Source: Microbulbifer sp. YPW16 (GTDB lineage: Bacteria > Pseudomonadota > Gammaproteobacteria > Pseudomonadales > Cellvibrionaceae). Taken from it: 64,000 nucleotides of DNA. This document shows positions 1-8,559 of the stretch, piece after piece; the stretch's first letter is position 1, and every line of letters starts with the position of its first letter. The position numbers were made by a program, and so were the translations under genes. The notes below the pieces were generated by a model that had not been told where the DNA came from, did no database searches, and worked only from the letters and a program-made list of their open reading frames with translations. The stretch is taken from positions 2,216,501 to 2,280,500 of the forward strand of contig NZ_CP089928.1 in NCBI RefSeq assembly GCF_021290385.1, read 5' to 3'.

Positions 1-888
1 GGCAATCATTACCGACACAATCAGAATCTTTTCAGCGTACTCATATGCTCTTCTTAGCGTTTCATCTCTTTCATCTCGATCTTCAATGACGTTTAATACA
101 AAGCCAAGATTCACGACGGCACTGCTGATTAACTGCCCTTCAGGGTTATGGACTGGGTCCCATCCAGAGCAATCAATTCCATGAGCCTCAAGCTCTCTTA
201 AATCGTCACCTTTTCCGCAACCATAATCGAGAATGCTATATTCACCATCGAGATAGTTATGCCTCGCTAAAATTTGCATTGGTTGAGAGAGCTGATTACG
301 ATCTATTGCTGTCAGATGTCGATCGATTTTTCCTCCGCACTCCGAGCTCTCTAGCGAGTATCGTTTTTCAGATAAGCGGACAAGTCGCCCATCACTATTC
401 AGGGCATAGCCCTTTTTCTTAATAAGTCGTTCCCAGTTTTGCTTGAACCCGATATTCCTAGCGTTTTCATAAAGGCCTACCGACTCACCTTCTCGTGTAA
501 TTTCTTCAAAAACCTTAATAAGAGAATGTGTCTCAGCTACAAAAGCTTCCTTCCGATGCAGAATAGGTGGGTTATCGGATTTGGAGTAGTCGGCCTTTCT
601 TACTGTCAGCCTCTCAAGGTCGATGGTATAGCTTTGATGTAAAGAGGGATAACTGTCACACTCAAATCCTGGGTAGTTTAAAAGAGTAACTTTGAAATCT
701 CGTTTGTTGAATTTTATGACATTCCAGATATCATCTGGAATTTTAAGAGCTCTTGCAATCTTAATTACGACTGAGTGTAATTCGTCGGGCAACGTGCTAA
801 AGGCAGATACATGCACATACACTGCATCAGGAAGCTGTTTTCCCACTTCAATCTGGTGTACTAGATCTCTAAATGTAGGAAAATCCAT
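1..888 (-). CDS. DNA phosphorothioation-associated putative methyltransferase (partial, C-terminus beyond window)
   Basis: Reading the minus strand from the ATG at 888 gives 296 open codons to the left edge. About residue 190 begins HLTAIDRNQLSQP, followed near residue 218 by ILDYGCGKGDD, an S-adenosylmethionine motif I, and then a GWDP and a VVNLGFVLNVIEDRDERDE stretch. This order is the signature of the family named DNA phosphorothioation-associated putative methyltransferase. The N-terminal 180 residues are not recognised. The ATG is 6 bases after the stop of the NERD-kinase gene, so it is the last visible gene of the defence operon. Its target is unknown; by family context it may modify DNA or restrain restriction. 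Family assignment is from motif memory; the catalytic C-terminal part is outside the window. Confidence 0.8.
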   Translation of the reverse strand, partial: MDFPTFRDLVHQIEVGKQLPDAVYVHVSAFSTLPDELHSVVIKIARALKIPDDIWNVIKFNKRDFKVTLLNYPGFECDSYPSLHQSYTIDLERLTVRKADYSKSDNPPILHRKEAFVAETHSLIKVFEEITREGESVGLYENARNIGFKQNWERLIKKKGYALNSDGRLVRLSEKRYSLESSECGGKIDRHLTAIDRNQLSQPMQILARHNYLDGEYSILDYGCGKGDDLRELEAHGIDCSGWDPVHNPEGQLISSAVVNLGFVLNVIEDRDERDETLRRAYEYAEKILIVSVMIA

Positions 889-894
889 GATAAT

Positions 895-3297
895 TCACTT
901 ACCGAATGCTGGTTGACTGTCTTCCCATGCTTGAAGAAAACTATTGGTGAGCCTGATTTTAGCTCCATGCTCTTCAACTACATTTGAGGACTTAAGAGCG
1001 CTGATTGCAGAGCTTACGGATTTCTTATTTGGCTTGTTACCAACGATATCGTTTGCCTTAAGAGTGTTGCGAACAATAACTTGTCTAGACCTTGGTTGCA
1101 TATCGGCTAACATACACTTTAAAACTTTAAGCATGTAGCCCTTATTTATATTCCACTGAATCAAAATTCGCTCGGGAATCTCGAGTTCAAGCCGATCAGA
1201 TATACCAAACCAAGAGCAATAATCCTGAATTCCATCCCAGTTGACATCGCCTCTTAATACCTGATCAAATTTAGATCTAACAACTGCAGGAAAGCTTGAG
1301 CTTGTTTTCATGAGCTGAGGCGTGCAATCAACACTCGGTATATCATCATTTTCAACAAAAGGATGTTGTTTTGATAAAGCCTCAGCAAATGTGACCACTA
1401 GAGAATAAATATCGGAAAAATATGTCCACCCTGATGCTTTAACTGTAGGATCTTTATATCTAGTTGTCCCTATTAACCTACTGTCGAGCATAGATATGTT
1501 AAAATCGATAATACTAGCATTGCCGTGGCTGATAATGATGTTTTCTGGCTTAATATCCTTGTGAATTCTTCCAAGACGATGTAGGTATTGAAGCGCACTC
1601 AATATTTGCCGGAAGTAGTTAAGGAGTTCCCCACTAGAAGAAAATTCAGTCTGATCTAAAGTATCACCTTCAAGGTATTCACAAGTTAAAAAGTATTGAT
1701 CACTGTTATGTATTACATCAAGATCAAATATTCTTACAATGTGTGGGTGGTATAGAACTCTAAGCACCTCAAACTCTTTTCTTGCCAGCTGATCAGCGCC
1801 ATCAAATGTATCTACGACCTTTAAGCAACAAATATACTCACCAAGTAGATGTTTAGCCCTCCAAATTGAAGAAGTACCTCCCCTTCCGATACAATCAATT
1901 AATTCATATTTATCGTTGATTTTGGCACCCGGCCGAAATCGGAACTCTTCGATTTCACTGGATTCATTTGCTTCACTACCAAAGCACTCAATAAAGTCTT
2001 CGAGTTGTGGTCTAACAGACTCATCAATATTACAGGCACCCGAAAGCCATTCAAATGCTTCTGCAATTGATGGATCCAGGTGTGATTTTTCCAGGCAATA
2101 CCTTTCACTCACGAAATCAAGCGTCGAAGCCGAAGCGGGGGGATTACTGGAAATTCTGGGCAAGAAAATATGTGCAAACTGGTAACTCAGAGAACCTGTA
2201 GTGTAGACGCCGCTTTCAATATACTCAGGTGGAAGCCAAGGATTTTCTAGCTGGCCGGCAGTAACGAGAGTTTTGGCTTGTCTTGACCGAGCATACCCGA
2301 CGTCCAGTAACTGAACCTTTCCATCATCAGATAAAAAGATGTTCTCTAAGGAAAGTGCGCGATGATGAATGCCTTTTTTGGACATTTCAATAAGCGCTGA
2401 AGCGACATCTAACATCACCCTTCTTTTATCAAAGTGATCCAATTCCGACAAAGAGTGCCCAACAATATTCTGGTGCACTAAGGCAATAGACTCTCCGTCA
2501 TCGTGATAAGACAATGCCGCAGGGACCGCCGGTAAGTCAGCTAATTCACTTAGCAGATAGAACTCCTTTTTAAGTCGAGCACGTAATTCCGCTATTTTAG
2601 ATGAGCTCTTTCCAGATATATCGACAAACTTCATCCAGTACTGAAAATTAAAAGTATGACCTTCTGGCTCTACCACCCATAGTTCCATGTCATCATCAAT
2701 CGAGAGCAGCTTTTTCTTTGTGTAGTTGCCGACTTTCTGCTCTTGTTCTCTTAGTAGCTTGAAATCACAGATAGCACTTAAAGCGATTTCCTTTTGCGAT
2801 TCTTGCAATTTGTGCTTGTGAAAAGCTGTTACATAATTAGGGGAGGTTAATGCTTGAATAATATTACTTTTATGATAGACAGGCAGACTATTCTCACCTT
2901 TGACTAAAGCAATTTCTCCACCCAATCCGCCCGTAATAAATGCAACACCTTGGCACCAAGGTGCATGTTGATTCTGCCTAAGCTTTAAACGACACCTCGA
3001 TGCTAAGGTTCGCGCGTTTTGATGTAATTTTGGCAGTGGATTTTCAACGCTCCTGCTACCATGAAGCCATACGTCTTTGCCAGCACTTAGCCTACCTTGG
3101 TAGCCTTTTACATCAACTATATATATAGCCCAGTCTCCAACAATGATTGCATCGCACTCAAATGGCTGTCCGTGATCCGAATAGACGTCAACGTTTGCGA
3201 CGATGATATAGTGCTCTGGGAGTTCTTTTTTTAGGAAATCAAAGGCCCACTTTTCAGCATCGTTAGCCGGCTTCCCAACTTGCAGTAGCTTCGCCAT
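895..3297 (-). CDS. NERD nuclease-like domain fused to two protein-kinase domains (PglW-like)
   Basis: An 800-residue protein with no signal peptide or membrane segment. Residues about 10-130 form a NERD domain with acidic positions in FECDAIIVG and IYIVDVKGY, a PD-(D/E)XK-like core. Residues about 210-440 resemble a kinase whose catalytic loop reads HHRALSLEN and whose DFG is DVG, so the HRD aspartate is missing: probably a pseudokinase. Residues about 460-720 form a second kinase with glycine loop GRGGTSS, lysine in CLKVVD, catalytic loop IHKDIKPEN near residue 579 and metal-binding DFN, so it looks active. A winged-helix-like tail follows. NERD plus Ser/Thr kinase is the architecture of PglW in type 2 BREX, though that protein is longer. 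Starts 6 bases after the PLD gene stop, so it is co-translated. Probable role: sensing or signalling in the defence system (inference). Confidence 0.85.
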   Translation of the reverse strand: MAKLLQVGKPANDAEKWAFDFLKKELPEHYIIVANVDVYSDHGQPFECDAIIVGDWAIYIVDVKGYQGRLSAGKDVWLHGSRSVENPLPKLHQNARTLASRCRLKLRQNQHAPWCQGVAFITGGLGGEIALVKGENSLPVYHKSNIIQALTSPNYVTAFHKHKLQESQKEIALSAICDFKLLREQEQKVGNYTKKKLLSIDDDMELWVVEPEGHTFNFQYWMKFVDISGKSSSKIAELRARLKKEFYLLSELADLPAVPAALSYHDDGESIALVHQNIVGHSLSELDHFDKRRVMLDVASALIEMSKKGIHHRALSLENIFLSDDGKVQLLDVGYARSRQAKTLVTAGQLENPWLPPEYIESGVYTTGSLSYQFAHIFLPRISSNPPASASTLDFVSERYCLEKSHLDPSIAEAFEWLSGACNIDESVRPQLEDFIECFGSEANESSEIEEFRFRPGAKINDKYELIDCIGRGGTSSIWRAKHLLGEYICCLKVVDTFDGADQLARKEFEVLRVLYHPHIVRIFDLDVIHNSDQYFLTCEYLEGDTLDQTEFSSSGELLNYFRQILSALQYLHRLGRIHKDIKPENIIISHGNASIIDFNISMLDSRLIGTTRYKDPTVKASGWTYFSDIYSLVVTFAEALSKQHPFVENDDIPSVDCTPQLMKTSSSFPAVVRSKFDQVLRGDVNWDGIQDYCSWFGISDRLELEIPERILIQWNINKGYMLKVLKCMLADMQPRSRQVIVRNTLKANDIVGNKPNKKSVSSAISALKSSNVVEEHGAKIRLTNSFLQAWEDSQPAFGK

Positions 3298-3303
3298 GTA
3301 TTT

Positions 3304-4230
3304 TTATCTCTTTAGGCTTAATACTTGAGAGTAATTTGGCTGGCACACTTCAAAGTCACTATCAAGAAATTCAGCCCATTCAAATAATATTCGGTTGTAT
3401 GTTTTTATATCGATTCTATACGGTTTAGGATCGTCGAGAATGGCTGCGTGCAATCGGGCCGAGACAGCACCAAAGCTCAAACTGTCGTCCCTCACTATAG
3501 AGTGCATCCATCTGTAGAGGCGCTGACGCTTAAATGCACGTCTCAATGAATCTTTGCAAATATCGTCTATGTTGAGACCTAACAGCTCGAAGTCATGTGC
3601 ACACTTCTCGTCATCCAAGTTAAGTGTCAGAAGATCGGAAGGTGTTGTGAATAGAAGCTCTCGGACCCAAAGAAACTTTACAGGTTTCTGGACAATTTCA
3701 TCGATAGCTCTCGACCAATGAACTGAAGTAACCGGCGTTTTATCTTTTTTGGATCTCTGGACCTCATTAGAAATCATTTCATATAATTCGTCAGTCATCC
3801 AAGTGACCTCTGAATTTATGAACTCACTAATTTTTTTCAGATCGGCCTGTTCAGCAGAAATTTTTGTTCCAAATTCGTGGTTTCCGGCCAAGCCAATATG
3901 CAAGCCTTTCTGTGTTAGATTCGCGGAGCCAAGGAAAATATCCGTATCGTCAATGAGAAAAATTTTCCCATGCAAATTGAGGTCAATCCCAAACTTCCAA
4001 CCATATCTTTTACATAGTGCATAAACGTCCAAGTCGGATGCGCCAGAAAGTAGATCATGCTTTTGCCATCTAGCGATAACTTCAACATCCTTGTCATTAA
4101 GTTTCGCTGTGAACCTATCGTCATGCAGTGCCATTAATTTGATAAAGGCACTACAAACCTTAAATGATTTATGGCAACTGGAAATCGACTTGAATAACTG
4201 CTCTGCAAATTGGGAACTGTCTAGAAGCAT
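3304..4230 (-). CDS. Phospholipase D-like domain protein (putative nuclease)
   Basis: A 308-residue cytoplasmic protein. It has one clear HKD motif near residues 84-92, reading LHGKIFLIDD, followed by GSANLT, the usual pattern of PLD-superfamily nucleases. A single HKD motif means an active site would need a dimer. The N-terminal part (SFKVCSAFIKL) fits the start of a PLD fold. The C-terminal 150 residues are unrecognised and helical. Similar single-HKD proteins occur in defence clusters (DrmC in DISARM is one). It sits 11 bases downstream of the GHKL ATPase gene and 6 bases upstream of the NERD-kinase gene. Likely the DNA-cleaving effector of the operon, by inference from motif and context. 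Confidence 0.85.
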   Translation of the reverse strand: MLLDSSQFAEQLFKSISSCHKSFKVCSAFIKLMALHDDRFTAKLNDKDVEVIARWQKHDLLSGASDLDVYALCKRYGWKFGIDLNLHGKIFLIDDTDIFLGSANLTQKGLHIGLAGNHEFGTKISAEQADLKKISEFINSEVTWMTDELYEMISNEVQRSKKDKTPVTSVHWSRAIDEIVQKPVKFLWVRELLFTTPSDLLTLNLDDEKCAHDFELLGLNIDDICKDSLRRAFKRQRLYRWMHSIVRDDSLSFGAVSARLHAAILDDPKPYRIDIKTYNRILFEWAEFLDSDFEVCQPNYSQVLSLKR

Positions 4231-4241
4231 GGATTACTTCC

Positions 4242-6038
4242 TTAGACATCTTCGCCATCACTACCCAAATAATCATCTAACAGCTGGCCCCAGTCCCTTC
4301 TAGCCATTTGCAACTGTTCAAGCCGCCTTTGACTAGTACACTCTCTTTCCATACGCGCCCAACCGGCCAAACAAATTTCAAGGGCCTCTTTTTGGCTGTC
4401 CGGAATTTTTTTAAGTATTTGGGTTGAAAATACATGGTTAGAATTAATTTGCAGGAGCGTCCAACCTTTCTTAGTCGACACATCGAAGAAGGCGTTGGTT
4501 GCCATCGGGACTTCTTCCACCCAAACCTGAAGCTGACGATCTAAGATGGTCTTCGCCTTTTCCTGGGCATTTTCGGCGCCGATTCCTTGGAGTTCTCTCT
4601 CAATTTCTTCTTTGGTAATTGAAGGGGACTCAGTTGGGTGCTTTTCTTCGCGTTCTTTATGCTTAATATTCACCGCAGCCGTTACTGGATTGACCCCTCC
4701 TCGCTCATGCTCCTCAGATCCTTGCGGACCGCTAGCAGCACCTTTGAAATCATATGCTCGAATTCGATTAATAAGTTTGGTCTCGACTTCCTTAATATGC
4801 CGTACGATTTCATAGATTCTCAGCTTGGGATCATTATTCGCACGAAGATCTGAGTAATAATCCTGCTCAGAATCAAAGCCTTCCCTTTCATAATCTTCTG
4901 ACGCTTTCATTGGCCTTAGATTGACCACATGTTGCTTATTGTTAGTCACGCCAAAAATGTTATCGAGAGAGGGGCTAAACTCCACTTGAATACCATAAAA
5001 TCTTGCCCAACCCTTATCTTTCGCCTCAGGCTTAATAAATTCGGCAGTTAATGCAAGTTCTCGACCGGATCGAACAACTGAAAGCCCCATGTTCTTGGCA
5101 GCATGCTTACCCCAAGGCGTGTGGCCAACGGTCTTAGTAGTTGTCTTTCTGATTTCGTCAAGTACTGATTTTTTTAGAACTGTGCCGGTAATCTTCACAG
5201 CTTGTTTTCTGCCGTGCTCATCAGCAATATTAAACTCGTATTGGCAGTCGTTACACAGCTCAAACATCGTTTCCCCCTTAAAATCCCCAGGGAGCTCTGG
5301 AAGTGAGGTGTTCTTCATTAGATATAGAGGATCATTGGCTGAAAACTTATGTTCTTCACTAACGATATAGATTGATCCATTTGACTCCGTTGATTTGAAG
5401 CGAATCGAAACCTTTTCAGAGCTGAGGAAGTTACGATACATACGGCCAACAATATCTTGTGTATGCTTAAAAATTGACTTCCCGGTCTTCCACTGGCATC
5501 TATCGATTTTGCTCCATAAAACCAGCGTTCCAGAATTAGGAAGCGATTCACCACAAGCGCCTAAAAGGTCGTCAGGTATTGCTTTCTTTACTGGCTCGGG
5601 GATAGTTTCAAGTTGTCCGTCTTTGATTTCATCGATATCAAGATACGTATAGTATATTTCACCTGGTCTCTCCCAGCTCCATACATCAACATGCTTGCAT
5701 TGAGAGATAGAGGAGTTCGGAAGGCCCATGCCAAACTTGCCAATACCTAGACTATCCTTTCTATTTTCAGATGCGCCGAACTCCAATGCCAGGTGAAGTG
5801 TCTCTGGAGACATGCCGCGACCATTATCTAACACCCCAATTTTTTCAATTCTTTTAGTAGCCCTCTCGCCATTGCCTCTAGCATCCTTCTTTATTTCAAA
5901 AGTTATAAGTTCAACCCTATCCGCTCCTGCTTGGATACTATTATCCATCAGCTCCGCGAGGGCGTGAGCAGCACTCAGAAATCCGTTATCTCGCATTGAA
6001 TCAATGGCGACTTGTCCCCTAATAAATGGTCTACTCAT
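4242..6038 (-). CDS. GHKL-type ATP-binding protein (MutL/MORC-like)
   Basis: A 598-residue protein with an N-terminal GHKL (HSP90/MutL/histidine kinase-type) ATPase domain. The N box ELMDNS lies near residue 30, the G1 box DNGRGM near 72 and the G2 box GIGKFGMGLP near 98. All key residues (Glu and Asn of the N box, Asp of G1) are present. No histidine phosphoacceptor domain or membrane segment is visible, so it is not a sensor kinase; MORC-like and MutL-like ATP-driven clamps are the closest relatives. The C-terminal half is charged and probably coiled coil. It starts 20 bases after the helicase stop. In phosphorothioation-linked defence operons such ATPases belong to the restriction side; the mechanism is not known to me. 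Confidence 0.85.
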   Translation of the reverse strand: MSRPFIRGQVAIDSMRDNGFLSAAHALAELMDNSIQAGADRVELITFEIKKDARGNGERATKRIEKIGVLDNGRGMSPETLHLALEFGASENRKDSLGIGKFGMGLPNSSISQCKHVDVWSWERPGEIYYTYLDIDEIKDGQLETIPEPVKKAIPDDLLGACGESLPNSGTLVLWSKIDRCQWKTGKSIFKHTQDIVGRMYRNFLSSEKVSIRFKSTESNGSIYIVSEEHKFSANDPLYLMKNTSLPELPGDFKGETMFELCNDCQYEFNIADEHGRKQAVKITGTVLKKSVLDEIRKTTTKTVGHTPWGKHAAKNMGLSVVRSGRELALTAEFIKPEAKDKGWARFYGIQVEFSPSLDNIFGVTNNKQHVVNLRPMKASEDYEREGFDSEQDYYSDLRANNDPKLRIYEIVRHIKEVETKLINRIRAYDFKGAASGPQGSEEHERGGVNPVTAAVNIKHKEREEKHPTESPSITKEEIERELQGIGAENAQEKAKTILDRQLQVWVEEVPMATNAFFDVSTKKGWTLLQINSNHVFSTQILKKIPDSQKEALEICLAGWARMERECTSQRRLEQLQMARRDWGQLLDDYLGSDGEDV

Positions 6039-6058
6039 AACTTAATTCTCTATTTTTG

Positions 6059-7714
6059 TTAAACTTCGTTCCAAAGGCGATCCCAGTGGGTAAATGCCTG
6101 CGCTACACTAGTGAATGCTGGTATATCATCCCTCACAGTATAAATATTACATTCCTTGTTCCCCCCGCTCCGCTGACCGCGCATCGCACGCCCGGCCATT
6201 TGAGAGTATTGAACGAGAGAATCTGTCGGCCTTGCGATAACTGCTACATTTGTAATTGGAGCATCAAAGCCTGCTGTAAGAATATTATAGTTAATTAAAA
6301 CTCGGACATTCCCATTTGAGTAATTGGAAATCTTATACCTTCGAGTTTCATCATTATCATACTTGCTATCAAGTGAATATGCTTTGACTCCACTAAATGC
6401 AAGCATAGAAGCTAGGGCTATAGAATGTTCGACGCTACAGGCAAAAACAATTATTGAGCTCCCCGCTTCGTACTCTTGCTTAATGACTTCTAGTAATTTT
6501 AAGTTCCTGTTTTCATCCTCAGAGAGCGCCTGTCTAATTTCATTACTACGCTTTTGGTTAGAGAACTCTTCAGCCAAAAGTATTTTTTTGCCGTTATATT
6601 CAATGTTCTTAAAGTTGGCCTTCGCTAAATATTTTTCCTCAACCAGGTATTTTATTGGTGATTCATACCCTGCGACCTGCATAGTGATCTTGTTGCCATG
6701 GAAAAAGCTCGTCAACTTTTCATCTTCATCACTATTATGCTCTAGCTTCCTTCCTGGTGTAGCACTTAAGCCAAGTAAGAAAGTTTTTTTCTTGGCATTA
6801 ATCATATCGCTGACAGTTTTTGCATAAGTAGGAGCAATAGCTTTGTGCGCCTCATCAAAAATGATCAGCGTTACATATTTTCTTAGTTGTTCATATAGTA
6901 TTCTATACTCATCGCTTCCACGAGCAGCGTTAAGCTTCTGTAAACCTGCCACAAGAAAACCGCTATCTATTCCACCTAGGGAGATATTGGTATTAGAATA
7001 ATATGCATATAACTTAGTGTCTCGATTGCCCAAGCTACACCAGGCTTTAGCAAATTCTTCCGAGGCTTGTGAGCAAAGCTCTGATGTGTCGGCCAGCCAT
7101 AATACTAAGCCGTTTTCATTTTCTCTAAGGTGCTCCGCTGCTATATTCATAGCAGTTCTAGTTTTACCTGCACCTGTTGGCAGGTGAAGTAGACATCTAT
7201 GCTCTTTCGATGAAGCAATTACACTATTAACTTTTTTAACCATCCGCTGCTGATACGGATACATGGGATAAGAGCTTTCAATCCTTGAAATTCCCTTAAC
7301 GCTTGATACAGCGGTTAAAGCGAAGTCAGCCGCATCTTGATAGCCAAAAAATGAAATAAAGCGTTCCGGCCATCGATTTGCCAGATGAATAAGGACTTCA
7401 AATTTGTCCAAATCACTGTCTATTGAAATCCCCTTTTCATTAAGAAAAGTATTGATAATGGTTTGGACTTGTTCCTGGCTCATCCGGTCAATCAACTTTT
7501 CGCGCTGATCTTTTTGAGAAACAAGCTCGAATCCGTATAACGTATGAACAGCGCTAATTAAATCCGATTTTTCAACCGGCCGACCTATCAGTTTCTCGTA
7601 TTCGCCGATAATATCCTTGCCAATCAGTGATGACAGCTCACCATAGGAATATGCATTTAGTATCTCAATAATCAAGGTCACATCCTCTTCATCTATAGCG
7701 AGCAAATTAAACAA
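6059..7714 (-). CDS. DEAD/DEAH-box SF2 helicase of a phosphorothioation-linked defence module
   Basis: A 551-residue superfamily 2 helicase/translocase. Walker A LPTGAGKT is near residue 180, the DEAH box IIFDEAHKA near 285, motif III GLSATPGR near 318 and motif VI QMAGRAMRG near 506, so both RecA-like lobes are complete. The first 150 residues form an unrecognised helical domain. The gene overlaps the end of the sspD-like gene by 22 bases, indicating translational coupling. The helicase is followed by the GHKL ATPase and PLD genes, so these three take the position that sspF, sspG and sspH take in reported sspBCD-sspFGH cassettes; I cannot assign the individual letters from sequence alone. 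Confidence 0.87.
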   Translation of the reverse strand: MFNLLAIDEEDVTLIIEILNAYSYGELSSLIGKDIIGEYEKLIGRPVEKSDLISAVHTLYGFELVSQKDQREKLIDRMSQEQVQTIINTFLNEKGISIDSDLDKFEVLIHLANRWPERFISFFGYQDAADFALTAVSSVKGISRIESSYPMYPYQQRMVKKVNSVIASSKEHRCLLHLPTGAGKTRTAMNIAAEHLRENENGLVLWLADTSELCSQASEEFAKAWCSLGNRDTKLYAYYSNTNISLGGIDSGFLVAGLQKLNAARGSDEYRILYEQLRKYVTLIIFDEAHKAIAPTYAKTVSDMINAKKKTFLLGLSATPGRKLEHNSDEDEKLTSFFHGNKITMQVAGYESPIKYLVEEKYLAKANFKNIEYNGKKILLAEEFSNQKRSNEIRQALSEDENRNLKLLEVIKQEYEAGSSIIVFACSVEHSIALASMLAFSGVKAYSLDSKYDNDETRRYKISNYSNGNVRVLINYNILTAGFDAPITNVAVIARPTDSLVQYSQMAGRAMRGQRSGGNKECNIYTVRDDIPAFTSVAQAFTHWDRLWNEV

Positions 7715-8559
7715 GCCTGATCATCGGCGTCATCATCATCAGACTCACGTAAAATATCTTGCCATCTAACAGAAGAAGTCTTAGAACTTGCAATTATCCC
7801 TTGCTCTTTTTCTCTTTTCTCAGCGCGGGCGACTAACTCATCAATGGTACCTTGTGAGGACCATGTATATCCATAGCCCCCGACTGCTACTTCCCCATCT
7901 TGCCAGTCGAACTTCTTGCGCTCACGCTGCTCGAATTCCTTGGCCTTTTCAAACAACTCAGGGTGGTTCCTTTTTAAGCCTAGCCATTCGTCCTGTCGTT
8001 GAAAGAAGCAGAAGTAGCATCCCGACCTTGAGCGCCACTTGTAATATTCGGGTATACCAACGGTATCTTCTAGTATTTGAAAAATATCATCGCGGACAAG
8101 GCCATCATCAATGAAAGGGAATACCGCCTTGATAGATTCTTTCTGGCTAATGTAACCTTCGCGATTTTCATCCGCCCTTATGCCGATATAGCTTATTACA
8201 GGATCGTCTCCAACAAATTCCTCGAATGGCCGGATCTTCATGACACGAGTGCACCAGCGCTGTTTGGCCGATGGCAAATAGCCGTTATGTACTTTCAGCC
8301 AGTGCTCAAAGCTTCTTCCACTATCTAATCGTATAATTTCTTTTCCGAGAAAAGACTCTAGTCGATCGAGAAAATCATAAATCTCCTGTAGTTCAGCGCC
8401 AGTGTCAGTAAAAAAGTATTCGACTTTTTCGTGGATTTTTGGATAGCGTAGCTTTATGTGAATTGCTAGTGCGGCACTATCTTTCCCGCCGGATATGCCC
8501 AGTACGTGTCTAGAGCCATTAACCGCTGCGGCCTCTTTTATCGACATCTTTTCAGCCAT
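7693..8559 (-). CDS. sspD: SspD-like PAPS-reductase/PP-loop ATP pyrophosphatase (DNA phosphorothioation)
   Basis: A 288-residue PP-loop enzyme with ISGGKDSAALAI near residues 22-33. This motif adenylates a substrate; in DndC and SspD it is thought to activate the DNA backbone phosphate before sulfur insertion. Cysteines in CTRVMK (near 112) and SGCYFCFF (near 180) could carry sulfur or a metal cluster. The length fits SspD, which is much shorter than DndC. Overlaps the sspC-like gene by 8 bases and the helicase gene by 22 bases. A plain sulfate-assimilation PAPS reductase is excluded by the neighbours (DUF4007 and large P-loop ATPase). The symbol rests on family and context, not on a database match. 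Confidence 0.82.
   Translation of the reverse strand: MAEKMSIKEAAAVNGSRHVLGISGGKDSAALAIHIKLRYPKIHEKVEYFFTDTGAELQEIYDFLDRLESFLGKEIIRLDSGRSFEHWLKVHNGYLPSAKQRWCTRVMKIRPFEEFVGDDPVISYIGIRADENREGYISQKESIKAVFPFIDDGLVRDDIFQILEDTVGIPEYYKWRSRSGCYFCFFQRQDEWLGLKRNHPELFEKAKEFEQRERKKFDWQDGEVAVGGYGYTWSSQGTIDELVARAEKREKEQGIIASSKTSSVRWQDILRESDDDDADDQACLICSL

Noticed and set aside
4242-6038. Two-component sensor kinase
   Set aside because: Has the GHKL boxes but no phosphoacceptor histidine domain, membrane segment or response regulator partner.
7693-8559. Sulfate-assimilation PAPS reductase (cysH)
   Set aside because: Neighbours are DUF4007, a large P-loop ATPase and a helicase, with no cysI/cysJ, so the phosphorothioation role is more likely.
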